Translations under genes and position numbers: made by a program
Part shown: positions 1 through 13,710 of the stretch, piece by piece
How the letters are laid out: each line of letters starts with the position of its first letter
Numbering within the stretch: position 1 is the stretch's first letter
NCBI GenBank assembly: GCA_030141605.1
Contig: JAQGDQ010000012.1
Span: 888,359-948,358 of the forward strand
Length of the DNA stretch: 60,000 bases
From: Tubiluchus corallicola
Taxonomy: Eukaryota; Priapulida; Priapulimorpha; Priapulimorphida; Tubiluchidae
Direction: 5' to 3'
The notes under the pieces: generated by a model
Databases searched by the model: none
Seen by the model: the letters and a program-made list of their open reading frames with translations, nothing else
What the model was told of the DNA's origin: nothing

Positions 1-1180
1 TCACTGTCATACGAATGACATTTTATTAGAAAAATTATAGACTATCTTGTATGCAAATTTAACAATAGAAGATACGTGTACCCACAGACTGCCTTTAATA
101 ATGGTACATTAGTGAGAGAAGTGACAAACTCAACCTTAAAGCAAAATGTTCATATAAATCACCGTGCTTACTCATTTTAGTCTTGGTACTTAATAAAGGG
201 TGCCTCTGAATAACTGCCCGAGGAAACCGGAAGAAAAATAACAAGCCATTGTGTTTGAACAACCAGCTAGGCACAGACTGATGTACTGAAGCATTTGAGT
301 CAATCTCAGCTCAAGTAAAAACTTTACTGCAATCAGATTAACATGCAAGCAATATTAAATGCTGTAATATGCCTGCCTGTTAATGTACAGTGATAACACA
401 TATGTATTAAACATCGCATGGCTTTGGGTAGTTTTAGGATGTCATTTTTCACTATATTAGCCTATATAGTAACAAATTCAATTGTCATTTATGTTCAGCA
501 AGCATAAATTCATTCAAAATACTGTGAAAAAGCTAAAACGTTTATGAGTTTTCTAAAACTATCATAATTTAGTGTAAAAACTAAACAAAACACATTTACA
601 TATAGTTGGCTTCATTTACTCTACTATACAAACTGAGCTAAATGCACACTAAGCGATGTGTGAATCAACAAAAGGTTAAGCCATACAAATGCTGCAGTAC
701 GGTATGCTATCTCTTAGTATGCAACTAACTAGTTTCATCGTGATCACAAGCACTGTGCATAAGTGAATGTCGGCGTGCATAGGAATACACTCTACTGTTA
801 CAGAATGTTAGCGTTCATAAGAAGTAAAGAGGGCTTAAAATGTAATAAGACATTCTTAGACAAGTGCCTGTTTGAATAAGGGCTTGGTAATTAGTTAGGT
901 TAATAAAGTAAAGACACACCCTCTAAAATGGGTAAACACAGAAAATTAGAATAGATTATAATATAAATTAGGGAAAGTTTATTTATCTTTGTTGCCAAAC
1001 ATAACTATCCACAACATTATCTGACAATCAATGACTAATTTCATGTCAATTAATTAAAGTCAATAACACAAAAGCCTTAACACACAATAAGACACAAACT
1101 CAATTCTAGACAAAGATGTTCTAACACAATTCTTGTATGTAACAAAAGTTGAAACATGTATAAACTATTGTTTCTCATAC
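1..1180. other. intron or 3' part of the UBZ4 gene, no exon identified
   Basis: This AT-rich stretch follows the donor at 1184. I see no convincing exon on the minus strand that starts with one base of phase and stays open. A short open stretch around 185-315 (-) has no recognisable domain. It is most likely intron sequence of the UBZ4 gene. Confidence 0.4.
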
Positions 1181-1184
1181 TTAC

Positions 1185-1780
1185 AATGTCCTTATTGGTG
1201 ATTTATAATTCTCATTGTTGCTTGCCGTTGATTGTTGTACTTCCTTATTAGCTACTGCGTCACCTTTAAATTTCTCCGAACAAAAATTCTTTCTAATGCA
1301 CTGTGTGACATGATTACTATGTTCATCTTTGGTGACATCTATCTGACACAAGGGACAAGTCAAGCATGATATATCTGGCACACATTCTTCAGGATCAACA
1401 GTAGACGTCACACAATTGTCAGGTTTAGGTTTTTCAACATTATCACTAGTGGCTGATAAACCACATTTTGCAATTCTACATTTTGAAACCATGTGAGCAG
1501 TTTCTGGTATATCTTCCTGCACTTGGTTTCCAAACTTGCCTGTTAGAGAATCAGTGTTGCAATGCACCTCATCAGTATTCACTTTAATAAGCAGCTGATC
1601 TGGTGCATATTTGTTATCTTTGCTCACCACAGTTTTATTCTGAACTTCATCAACTTTCTCTTTAGATTGTGATGTTCTCTGCTGTCGATTCCTATGACGA
1701 GATGCAGAAAGTTTACTTTTTAGTGACTTAAGTCTTGGCCGAATCGACTCTTTGAAATCATCACTAAGCCGTGATGACAT
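1185..1780 (-). CDS. UBZ4 zinc-finger protein, first coding exon (partial gene)
   Basis: The exon starts at the ATG at 1780 and ends in a clean donor (ACATT|GTAAG, GT at 1184-1183), phase 2 after 198 codons. The rest of the gene must lie in 1-1178 or beyond the window edge. The product is polar and low in complexity except for residues 142-161, which carry C-x2-C-x11-H-x3-C (C142, C145, H157, C161). This is the spacing of a Rad18-type UBZ4 ubiquitin-binding zinc finger. UBZ4 fingers occur in DNA-repair proteins such as RAD18, SLX4, FAN1 and SNM1A, where they bind ubiquitin at damaged DNA. No nuclease or RING domain is visible in this exon, so the family member cannot be named. The basic N terminus (residues 14-42, rich in K and R) fits a nuclear protein. 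The start lies only about 160 bp from the stop of the next upstream gene on the same strand. Confidence 0.7.
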
Positions 1781-1941
1781 CTTCCAACATCTGCTAATAC
1801 ACGGCTGGTGTTAATTATGGTAACTATTGATATTAATGGGAGTACAAAAACACTGCAAAAAGCACATTAATACATTCACTATTGTACTATGGTACTACAA
1901 TCAGTAAGTACTTATCGCACATTAATATACGGTAGTGCAAG

Positions 1942-3914
<1,973 letters not shown>

Positions 3915-4033
3915 TTTAATAATGAGGTTAGTCTTCTAAACCTTCTTCTTCTAAACTTTTCTCTTTTTACACTTCAATGGGTTGCCACAAGTCATTTAAT
4001 AACAGTGATTACTAGTACTACAGTATAGTACTA

Positions 4034-5689
4034 CAGTATAACCCACTTACAATGAGGCCTGTTATATCATAAACCTGCCTCTGGTTATTACGAGTTAATT
4101 TGAATGTCCCATCAAATCTTACAGTTACATAATGTATTTAAACCTTGTTTATAGCGAGTTCCAATATTAGGAGTTTTTGTTTATTATGAGGGAATTTTAT
4201 TGCTCCGTGATTGTATTTCCCCTGAATATAACGAGCACGAGTTCTAAAACAATGGTTTATAACACCATTCACCAACGATAAAAAGGTCATTCTGTACCTG
4301 TATCATTCTAGACCAGGATTAAAATTAACAATGTATGAAGAACAGCACACACAGATGAGTTTGAATTGAATTTGTGGACGACATGCACCTGCCATTTTTG
4401 CCAAGAGTTTTTTAAAAAAATAAAATATTCTGGTTTGCAAAATAAATGTTTGTGTGACTTTGCAAGCTTGATTTTTAATAAAAAACACTTTTTGACTAAA
4501 TACTGTAATCTCACATTAAATAACACATTGGCTAGCAGACCGTAGACTTGGCTGTTAGACGATGTAGAAATGCTAGGTGAAATGCTTCATAATGATAAAA
4601 ATTTTGATGCGCCAGCGCAGCGACTTAAATAAAAAACCAGCAGTGTTTACTATGCACAGTGAGCAGTTACTGCATCCGGGGTCTTGTGTCTGGAGGTATT
4701 TAAGCAGTGCATAGCAATGGGTGTGCGGACAGCATAGGACAGCCAATACTATAATTTTATTACTTTCTTGTGATTATGAGGTATTTTTGATGATGATTCT
4801 TTTCCCGAATAGCTGAATGTTGAAGTTAGCGTGTTGGAGCCATTTTGTTGTTGTGCTGTTCCCTATGGCTTTCAAATTTTGGTGCCAAACATGACGATAG
4901 TATTGCTGAGAGTATTTTTGACAAACTCCACATGACATGCAAGTGGAGTTTTCCTAAGTTAAAATTAATAAAGAATTAGCTTCACTCAACTATGAGCAAT
5001 CATAGACTCACTAACTCAAGGATTCTGTCTATTGAAAGAGAACATACTGAATCACATGACGTTGAAGAGATTATAAAGGACTTCACAATTTGGAAAGTCA
5101 GAGGATTAAACACCTACTTCTGTGTTTTTCATATGTTTATTATTTTCAACTTTTCATCCTTTTTACACTTTATTACACTTTTATATATAAAAAATTAACT
5201 TACTAAATTTGTTTATTATTATTATTATTATTGTCTACCTCCATAGGTTTAAATTTTTATTATTATTACACTACTCATCAATCAATAAATGAAATATAAA
5301 CCTTTCATATACGTGTGTTGGTAGCCGTGTCAAAGGTGTGTTACGTTTAGGAAGGGGGTGACCAATTTGGTTACGGCACAGGGTGGCCAAACCGCCCGCT
5401 AAGCCATTACATTTAAATGATTACTAATAAAAATAACACAAAACACCCTCAGTTGTCTGCAGATGTCGTTATGAATGAATCACAGCAGTGGTTTCGAAAA
5501 GCAATTTGCAGGCAGTTTTATACGGAAATTTATAGCATGAAACACTGCCTTAATGCTATAATGCTACAGAATTTAAACACTATAAGTTTACAGTTATCTT
5601 ATCTTGTACATCCTGGGCTATAACGAGCCTCGGTAATAGTGAGGAAATTTTGATGGTCCTCTGAAACTCACTGTAAGTGGATAATACTG
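4034..5689. mobile_element. decayed pogo/Tigger-like DNA transposon with terminal inverted repeats
   Basis: The left end reads CAGTATAACCCACTTACAAT and the reverse complement of the right end reads CAGTATTATCCACTTACAGT. These are imperfect inverted repeats of about 24 bp. A TA dinucleotide precedes the left CAG; the right flank is TG, so the target duplication has decayed. Start CAG and TA target fit the pogo branch of Tc1/mariner. Motifs like TTATAACGAG recur near both ends. No intact transposase is visible in the 1.6 kb interior, so this is a non-autonomous or dead copy. Confidence 0.65.
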
Positions 5690-6947
5690 TGGTAGTAGAT
5701 CCATTCGATGTAGTTCAAAGAACAGTCTCTAGGGGACTTTAGAGGGTTGCAGTACTGGCATAATAGGCTTTGTTTTAATTTCACATCGTATTATTACACT
5801 GCATTGCTTTTGTATGCTGCTGTATTTTGTGTAATGTGTGTGACTAAAAACAAACTAAACTAAACTTGGGAATTTCCTAAACACTTTTTGACAGTAACTC
5901 TCCTAAATCATTGATGTCTTTGAAAATAGCAAAACTGGCAAACCCCAAGCATAAGGCATGCGCATAAAATATCACAAATGTCAATCACGAATTATGACAC
6001 ACAAAATAACAGGCTTTCATGCATTTGATACTGAACAACAACTTCCTGAACGTCGTTCAAACTACTCTGACGTGCTTTCTCTAATTTTCAATATTTACCT
6101 TAAATACGTTTATTAGAAAACGTCAACATATATTTTAAACTAATATTAATATTAAGGTAATATTTTTAAAATTAGCTAATCTGGGGTTTTATGCTATATT
6201 CACTTAATTTCCATTGAACTTGAATAAGTTTGAACTAACATGCTGCACACAATGTGGGTAATCTTCCAGTTAGAACAGGAAACAGCGTGTGTCTAATTTC
6301 AAAGCCTGTTGACGGACAATATAGATTTTAGAATGTCAAGATCGAAAGAGAGTGGAGTGCATTCGTTGAGAGAGGAGCTTTTCTGACTGGTGGACATTTT
6401 TAATTGGGATACATGTCGTATTATACTACGTAATAAGCCTTATTATTGCCATCATATGTTTCTCTCTTTCTATTCTCCTTCAACCTTTTTTCTGCTCGAT
6501 CTTTTACTTGTGCTTTTTCTTTTTCTCAGTCTGCATTCATTTGGCGGTGCTCACAACAAATAATTACTTCTTGAGCAGTGAGCACCACATAGGCCAGACC
6601 AGTTGGTCATCAAGTCAGCTACCTTTCTCAGATAAGTGTAAATTGTAAACAAAATTTTGTAGCGCTGTACACAAACTAATCACGTGTGTAATATAATTAT
6701 GAAGTAGGATAAAAATCAACTGTTATGATAAAATGAAAAATACACAATGATGATCAACCAAATATAATGAAGTATAATAACTATCCGATTAAAGTATAAA
6801 CAAACTATAAAATCAAGTCAAACCAGAGCAGAAAATAAATCATAAATAAAAAAATCAGTAAAGGAAACAAACTATGCATTATAAAATGAAACTAAATATA
6901 ATAAAACTAAAATGTGCAATAGTATTCAATCATAGTATGTCTGTTAA

Positions 6948-7062
6948 TCATAATGCCGAAAGGACTATGGAACAAAAGAACTAATATAATTAACTCAATC
7001 TCTCCTGCCATGTTCAAGAATTATTATATACGAACAATGTCAGGACTTGTCACATCCATGAA
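6948..7062 (+). pseudogene. possible LINE ORF2 C-terminal remnant
   Basis: A frame through this stretch reads a motif like PKGLWNKRTNIINSISPAMF followed by KNYY before a stop. It resembles the LWN-LP-x(n)-FK motif at the C-terminal end of many LINE reverse-transcriptase ORFs. The flanks are not coding. The call rests on a short motif only. Confidence 0.3.
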
Positions 7063-7661
7063 AAGGGACTGATCCTGCTGGACTTACGCTAGATGCTACT
7101 CTATGTAGTTATATTATATCACCATCTCTTATTATTGTTTGTTAATAAGTATTGTATAATTGTATTATGTGTATTGTATAATTATTTGGCATGAAGACTT
7201 TACTATTATGTAGACTTCACGTATAGTGGAGCATGAAAAGCAACAAATTTTAGTACAAGTATTCTCAACTGCTGGAAAATCTCCTGTTTTCATTCACGAG
7301 ACTTGTCTGCTGGATCCACTTCAGCTCCTGTTGGCATGGATATTAACTAGTTATGTCGCATTTCGTTTCTTCAACAGCTGGGTTGCTAGTTGCTACCCGG
7401 CTAAAACTTTTCAGTAATACCAGCCTCAGTTTTGGCAATCGTCAATAGTTTTTTGCACAAAATTATTACAGTAGATCATTGCAGACTTTTTCTCGTCACG
7501 ATTGGAACACACTTCTGCAGCGATGCCTGCATCAGAGTTTAGACTGCTTTGGAGTACCCCGCATCAAATCTAGTTTAATGTGCCGCGTTTGTCTTGATAG
7601 GAATATTCTGTCATGATCAGAAAAACAGTAGTAGCTGAAGTGCTATGTACTGTAGACAGTT

Positions 7662-7760
7662 TAATAATAATAATAATAATAATAACAACAACAACAACAG
7701 CAACAACAACGACAACAGCAGTAGCCGCAACAACAACAACAACAACAACAATAATAATAA
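7662..7760. repeat. (AAT)n/(AAC)n compound microsatellite
   Basis: A run of AAT units passes into AAC units with CAG/CGA interruptions and back to AAT over about 100 bp. Confidence 0.93.
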
Positions 7761-10759
7761 ATTTTTATTAGTACTTTTATCATCGCATTAGCAAACATAC
7801 AATAATTAGTATATACTGAACGTAAATACAGTTTGGACCTCCAACGCAGCCCTCAATAGAAGGAACGGGGAAAGGGACGAAGAAGTCAGAGTAGGTGGGC
7901 TAGAGCGAGCAGCAGAAGGACTAGAAAGAAATCCATTGTTAAAGGTAATTTCTTCTGTTTGCAACGTATCACTTCTGCTACCAGATCGCTATATGCTGGA
8001 TTCTTGTCCCCAAATGTCAGTGCAGCCTATGAGGTTGCACCCTTCAGTTGACCAGGACGGCAAGAGGCCTATAGAAACCTTTGGAAGTCTATCTGCTGTG
8101 AAAGAAAACCAAATTACTAGAATGAATTTTTAATGTGATTTAGATGTGAATATTCGAACTCGGGGGCCGCAAAAAACCTTTAAAAGACATACTGGACGAC
8201 TACATATAGACATAGTAGAATGTTAGAAAAACTGTTATTTTAGACACAGTTTTGTCTGTCATATAGGGAGAGGGGCGGTGACCTGAAATGACATGCCTAA
8301 AACCTTCGTAGACCATGCTGGTTCTTACGGTAAACCCCACATTTTGAGAGTACGCCGTAGTACGTGGACAAACGTAATGGATGTACACATGCACATACGC
8401 AGAGGTTTTTTTCATGTTTTATATACATATATATAAAACTATAGAATCTTTATATACATATAGATATAAGTTAGTCCAAATCATTATATTTTTGGTACTT
8501 TTACAAGTTTCATTAAAACATACCTTAGGCTGATTGTCCCACCCACGCCATTTCCTGTCTTAAGTAAAGATCCTTTCCACCCTAATGGGATGTTTAAGGA
8601 GATATCAATGATTCCATGAAGGGGGCGATGGTCTAAAAATTTTGAAGAGCCCGGTTTATAGGGTACAATGCCTTAATTATGGTTTTATCAATTATTATAT
8701 AAACTATATTTGCTATAATTATATTTATACTTAACACTGTTCTATATCCGGAAAATTGCTATACTGTGCAAGCAAACATGATAAAAAACGCCTTTTGTGC
8801 TGTCGCAGGACTTAATTATTCTGAAACAACGTTGAGGTCATCATGATTAAAAATTTAAATATTATAACCCTATTATTGCTAATTTTAGGAAAGATATCGC
8901 CATCTTTGTTTTCATATCTAACGGTTGGTGCAAATATAAATGATCCGTTTTTTAAAGGTAAGCCTTGTTATTGCCTAGGGTATTAGTGTATCCTAATACC
9001 TTTCAAAGCATTTACAATTTATAATTATCACGCAGTGAACTAAAAAGAAAAGTTTACTTAACCCAAGTATTTAAAGTGCCAGAAATGAGAGCACATCCCA
9101 TGCCGGTTAAGTAATGTGATTCACGTTGGTTGTAACTTGTAAAGCTAAAATGGATATAACAGACGTACAAATAGCTCTATTTAATCTCTGGGTGCATAAG
9201 GTATCGCACTTTGACTATTTTAGATAAACGTTTTAGACAAATGCTTATCAGATTTGTTGCTAGTGTACTTTTATAGAATGCCCTGTAATTTTATTGTTTG
9301 TTCAGATGTTTGCTATACACTGCAGTTTTGGTGGGACTTTGACTTCATTGCTCAACGTTGTTTCTGTTTTTTAAGTAGCGTGTAGCCTACTTCATCTTTT
9401 CATCACGGTTCTCATAATAAAGTATGACTGTAGTGTTAATTAATTAATTAACGATAAAGGTGACTTGTTCATTGTTTCACTTATAAGTACGCACGATATG
9501 GGTTTGCAGGTAGGAACTAGACGACCGTTTTGTTTTACTTTATTTTGTTATAAGCAACAGTCAACGCGATCATTATAGGTTTGCCATTGTAGACCTACAT
9601 GTTTTTATAAGGACTTATACATAAGTTTGGCTGTTTTTGCGTGCGCTATACTTTCTTTTATTGGCCACCTTGACTGGTTTTTTTTATAAACAAAACAACG
9701 CATTATCCGTTGCAAAAATAAAGCTTAACAACGGACGAAAATAGAACTAGCAAAATATCAGTAAAACATGACTTTATTGCATGATTAACAGACAGACACG
9801 GGAACAGGCTTTCAGAGTATCTACAACGTACATCTTGCAGACAAAAAGGCCGAATTGGCATCATCATGGTTTACTACATCTGAATAACTGCGATACTCAA
9901 AACGCTATACCCTTTACTAACATCAAGGGTTCGTCAAAATCCGTCATCACTTTTAAAATATACAGTATATACAATTTCTAACTATAAATATGTAGTATTG
10001 TAACATTCATTTACACTATGCAATATACTAATAGTACATAAAATAACTCAATTACGCCCATTATTTTATTAACACATTTGACAATTTACAGCAAAACAGT
10101 GCAAGCAATGCAATTTTGAGTCATCTGTATACAGTTTGAAAAAGTTGCAAATGTTATGAACTTAAATGTACTAGAACTTAACAAAGCCATTATAGTTGCT
10201 CAAACAACAATTCAAAATAAATTAAATGTGAATAATAATTTTTCGTGAACATTTATGATATAGAATATATTTAGATAGATGGGTAGATGAAAGGAAATTA
10301 CAATTGAAATTTCCAGTTATAGCAATACTAAAAGACAAAATTGAGCATTAAACTGTTTAGTACGTAATTACAATAGACTTTGGCAAATTAAGTTGATGGC
10401 AAAATTAGCTAAATTTATACGTCAAATTTATAGATCAGAACTTAATTTTGAAAACCATGACGAAATTTTAAAAAACATTAAACCACGACGGAAATTTGTA
10501 AAATCTCTCTCACTTTTTTACATTATGACGTTTATAATGAATAAGGCATTTTTAAGATTTCTTGGCTATCTATAATTGGTTTTGAACCTTATAGTTTTTC
10601 ATCTACTTTATTGTAATGAACAACTCCGGAGTATCCTGATGAGGTTTTTTGTAGTTAATTCTGGGTTGCGGAATATTTAACTATGTAACTATAACTATAT
10701 ATCTATCTTTCTACCTACCTAGCTATCTATATGATTATATGATTTTAAAACTTTTTAAG

Positions 10760-12597
10760 TTAGGCAGTGTCTAGTAGTTTTTGCAGACGAACAATTAAAA
10801 TTGGCATGCATACGTCACAAGAAAAATTCTCCTGATCGTTACACTTAAGAAAAGCATTGAGAAAGTCATCAACCAGCGATTGTTTCAGTTCTTCAGGTAC
10901 CTCGTGCACCATCGGCAACACTTGGCTGTATGTACCTGTATTTAACAAAACGGTGTTTAAATTACGTTACATACTATTAGAAACTCAGCAGTTTGATTAA
11001 GAATGATAACGCACTACGTCATCACAAATTTTTGTCTTGGTCATCCATTTTTGTCTGCTTTAATTTCCGTCCGATAAAATTCGCAAGCGTTCGAACGTCG
11101 GACAACTTTTCTCTACCGACATTTGTCACTTAATCAAATCGCCAGTACATCATTGTCACCTAAGTTTTATTAGCCGTCCTTCTCAATTATTCAATCTTTT
11201 GATAATGTGCATTATTCTCTAAGTTACAAGAATGATAACATATTTCATGTGTAAGTCCTACATGCGTTGTCTACACTTTTTTCATGCTGCGTTTCAAATT
11301 TACTTCAGTTGGGCAGATTGTACACGATAATTACAAACATTTTATAATAAAACACAACGCGGGTCAAGGCGAGTTGTCGTGTTTCTTAAAACAACGAACT
11401 TAAAACTATGTACATAAAAGTGCGTACCTTTGAGTTGTTCTTTCGAAAGCATTGGAAGAAGGAAATTCTGTATGAGACAGTCATCTACTTGAAACCCAAT
11501 ACTGGATGCCAACAAATGATAGTCTTCATCCGGATGTTCTGCAAGATGGAATTCCCTTTTCCAAGGATGCAGCAGAGCCTCGTAACGTTCTCTAGAATAC
11601 TGTAGTACAAAATATAGTACAGTCAGAATTACGAAAAATGTTTTATTTGAATTATTCCAACAGAGCATCAGCGAATCTTTTTAGAATTGAAATAGTTTAT
11701 GTCTTTAAGTATAGTTGAGCGAAAAGATTAATTATTGAATACACCAAACGCTAAACGTGCATACATTGTATCGCAACGAGAAGTAACAGTGTTATTTAAA
11801 GGAAGTTTGCATACATTGTATCGCAACGAGAAGTAACAGTGTTATTTAAAGGAAGTTTGCTTACATTGTATCGCAACGAGAAGTAACAGTGTTTAAAGGA
11901 AGTTAAAATTTATCATTATGTTTGAAATTGCGATAATATCTATAGTTATTTGGCATCTTACCTTTACATATTCGTAGTATTTGTCAGAGTACAGTATTTC
12001 TTCTACACCTTTGACAGTCGGGGCGTGAGAACGTCCAGCCATTTCCATGAGTATCTGACCACCAGGCTTTAGGAGTTTCATCATAATCTTTAGAGCTCTT
12101 TTCTGGTCTTCAACCCAGTGCATTACATTGAAAGAGACTATCTTGTCGAAGGTGCCCCACCATTCTTCCTTCATCGTGGACTCATCCGAAATGTCAGCAA
12201 CTTCGTAGACAATCCTTGGATCCGGATTATTCTCTTTTGCGGATTCGATCATGCCAGAACTAATGTCTATTCCGACAATAACATCAATATTAGCTGGTAT
12301 CTGGACGAGAAGTTCTTTTGTTAGACTTCCATTTGCACAGCCAACATCTAAAATGCGCTCCCCATCTTTCAAATCCAACGGCCATTGTCGCAGACACTGA
12401 ATTGCCAGATCTCTTTGCGATTTGCAGTTCCTGCCATATCCCTCGCCATCATTGCTCATTATAAGCCTTTTGTTTTGTTTGTGCCTTCTTCGTAGTTTCA
12501 AATTGGACTTCATGGGATAAATGTCTTCGCTTCTCCTTGCCGGGAAACTTATTTCGGCAGACGTCATTATTCCTTGGTTGGTTACTAGCTGTTGCAA
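10760..12597 (-). CDS. SAM-dependent methyltransferase, juvenile hormone acid methyltransferase-like
   Basis: Three exons join in frame: 12597-11962 (phase 0, AAAG|GTAAG), 11599-11428 (phase 1) and 10935-10760 with TAA. They total 328 codons, giving 327 residues. The class I methyltransferase core is clear. Motif I is LDVGCANGSL at residues 83-92. The acidic residue after strand 2 is D111 in VGIDISSGMIE. Later strands include FDKIVSFNVMHWV (150-162) and LLKPGGQILMEMAGR (175-189). The order and wording match enzymes annotated as juvenile hormone acid O-methyltransferase, although outside arthropods the carboxyl substrate of such proteins is unknown. Family members are usually 270-300 residues, so the true start may be M29 or M47 rather than the first ATG. 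A TATATA reads on this strand at 12656-12651, about 55 bp before the first ATG, and supports an early start. Exons 2 and 3 supply the C-terminal lid (for example RLQKLLDTA at the end). Confidence 0.88.
11759..11905. repeat. three tandem copies of a 50-bp unit
   Basis: The unit containing TACATTGTATCGCAACGAG repeats at a 50-bp period. Copies 1 and 2 are identical, while copy 3 has lost a few bases. It lies in intron 1 of the methyltransferase gene. Confidence 0.95.
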
Positions 12598-12650
12598 TAG
12601 TTAGTTGAAAGGTGAGTTAGACACCGTGACGCCAAACTTTTCGCAGTACA

Positions 12651-12656
12651 TATATA
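12651..12656 (-). promoter_or_regulatory. TATA-like box for the methyltransferase gene
   Basis: TATATA on the minus strand lies about 55 bp before the first ATG. That is compatible with transcription starting near 12625 and a short leader. Position and sequence are the only evidence. Confidence 0.35.
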
Positions 12657-12939
12657 AGGATTGTCTTATCTATCATCTTTCAGCAGACAACAAGTCTGCG
12701 AAGTTCCCACTCTATCGTGGGATACAAAACACTTGTCAGTGAGAGCAAACCGTAATTTTTGCAGCTCACGAAAACTCGTCTTCTTTGTTATAAAGATTTC
12801 TTATTTGGTGAAAGCAATTAAACATTTTTGAGTCCTTTGCATTTGATTTAAGTTTTTTAGGCGAACAGTTATTAAAAAAACATGTTTGTGGCCCCTGCAA
12901 CAACAGAGCAAACAGAATTAATTGCATCTTCTGCTAAAG

Positions 12940-13710
12940 TTCACTATGTAACAAAAGGCTCATTACGTAACAATGCACATTAACTAACAAAATACTGCAT
13001 AAATCACAAAATTTGTCAACTATGTAACAAATTGTGCATCATTGTGCTTCATTTATTATTTAACAAAGTGGTGCATTGTGTAACAATCATTATGTAACAA
13101 ACTAATGCATTGTTGCTCGTGGTCTATGATAGGCCTTGTTGCGGTCTGGGTTTGCTCTTGATTATTGGACTAGGTAATTTTTTTTCTGTTCTAGGTGTGA
13201 GTCTGGTTCGGCCTGTGGCTGTGGCTGTGGCTGTGTGACTGGAGTGTGGTCTATTTGAGGTCTGATCTATTAGAACTCTTTGATCTTCAGGTGTCTGGTT
13301 TTCAGAAGGCCGATCTACCATGTTTATCTTTAGCTGGTCCATCTGGGATCTGGTCTTCTAAGTCTGACCTTGCAGAGGTCTGATCTTCAGTGGCCAACAC
13401 AGATCGACCCCAGACCAGACCACTGATATATCAGGTCTCAGACGGACCGGACTCCAAAAAAGAGTAGACGTAGGGCAAACCACTGGTAGATCAGACCTCT
13501 AAAGACCAGACTCCAGTCAGACCAATGATTCACAGACAAGACCGAGTCACAGCCAGACCCACATCTAGAACAGAAAGAAACTTACTCAGTCCTGTAACTG
13601 GGGCAAACACGCGACAGGGCCTATCCGCAAACCACGATCAACTCTGCATTAGTTTGATACATAATGTATTATTTTTCTTACATAATGATTGTCACGTAGT
13701 GAACTTAACA
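12940..13710. mobile_element. foldback / long-TIR element
   Basis: The left half (from about 13070) and the reverse complement of the right half (to about 13705) match over long stretches. Shared landmarks are ACAATCATTATGTAA, AAACTAATGCA, ATCGTGGT or CTCGTGGT, ATAGGCC, TTTCTGTTCTAG and GTCTGG. Short opposite-strand ORFs in the two arms encode related peptides (RTEKKLPSP and RTERNLLSP), as expected of inverted copies. On the left, motifs like TATGTAACAAA recur about five times from 12945. No transposase is present. Confidence 0.6.

Larger units (their letters stand above)
5690..10759. other. gene-poor spacer, 5 kb
   Basis: No supportable gene was found. The stretch holds an AAT/AAC microsatellite (7662-7760), a possible LINE C-terminal scrap near 6948-7062, a short LRR-like reading frame near 7836-7944, and otherwise AT-rich sequence with only short unrelated ORFs. 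Confidence 0.5.

Noticed and set aside
7226-7417. 63-codon plus-strand ORF
   Set aside because: It has no family motif, no splice context and sits alone in AT-rich spacer; consistent with chance.
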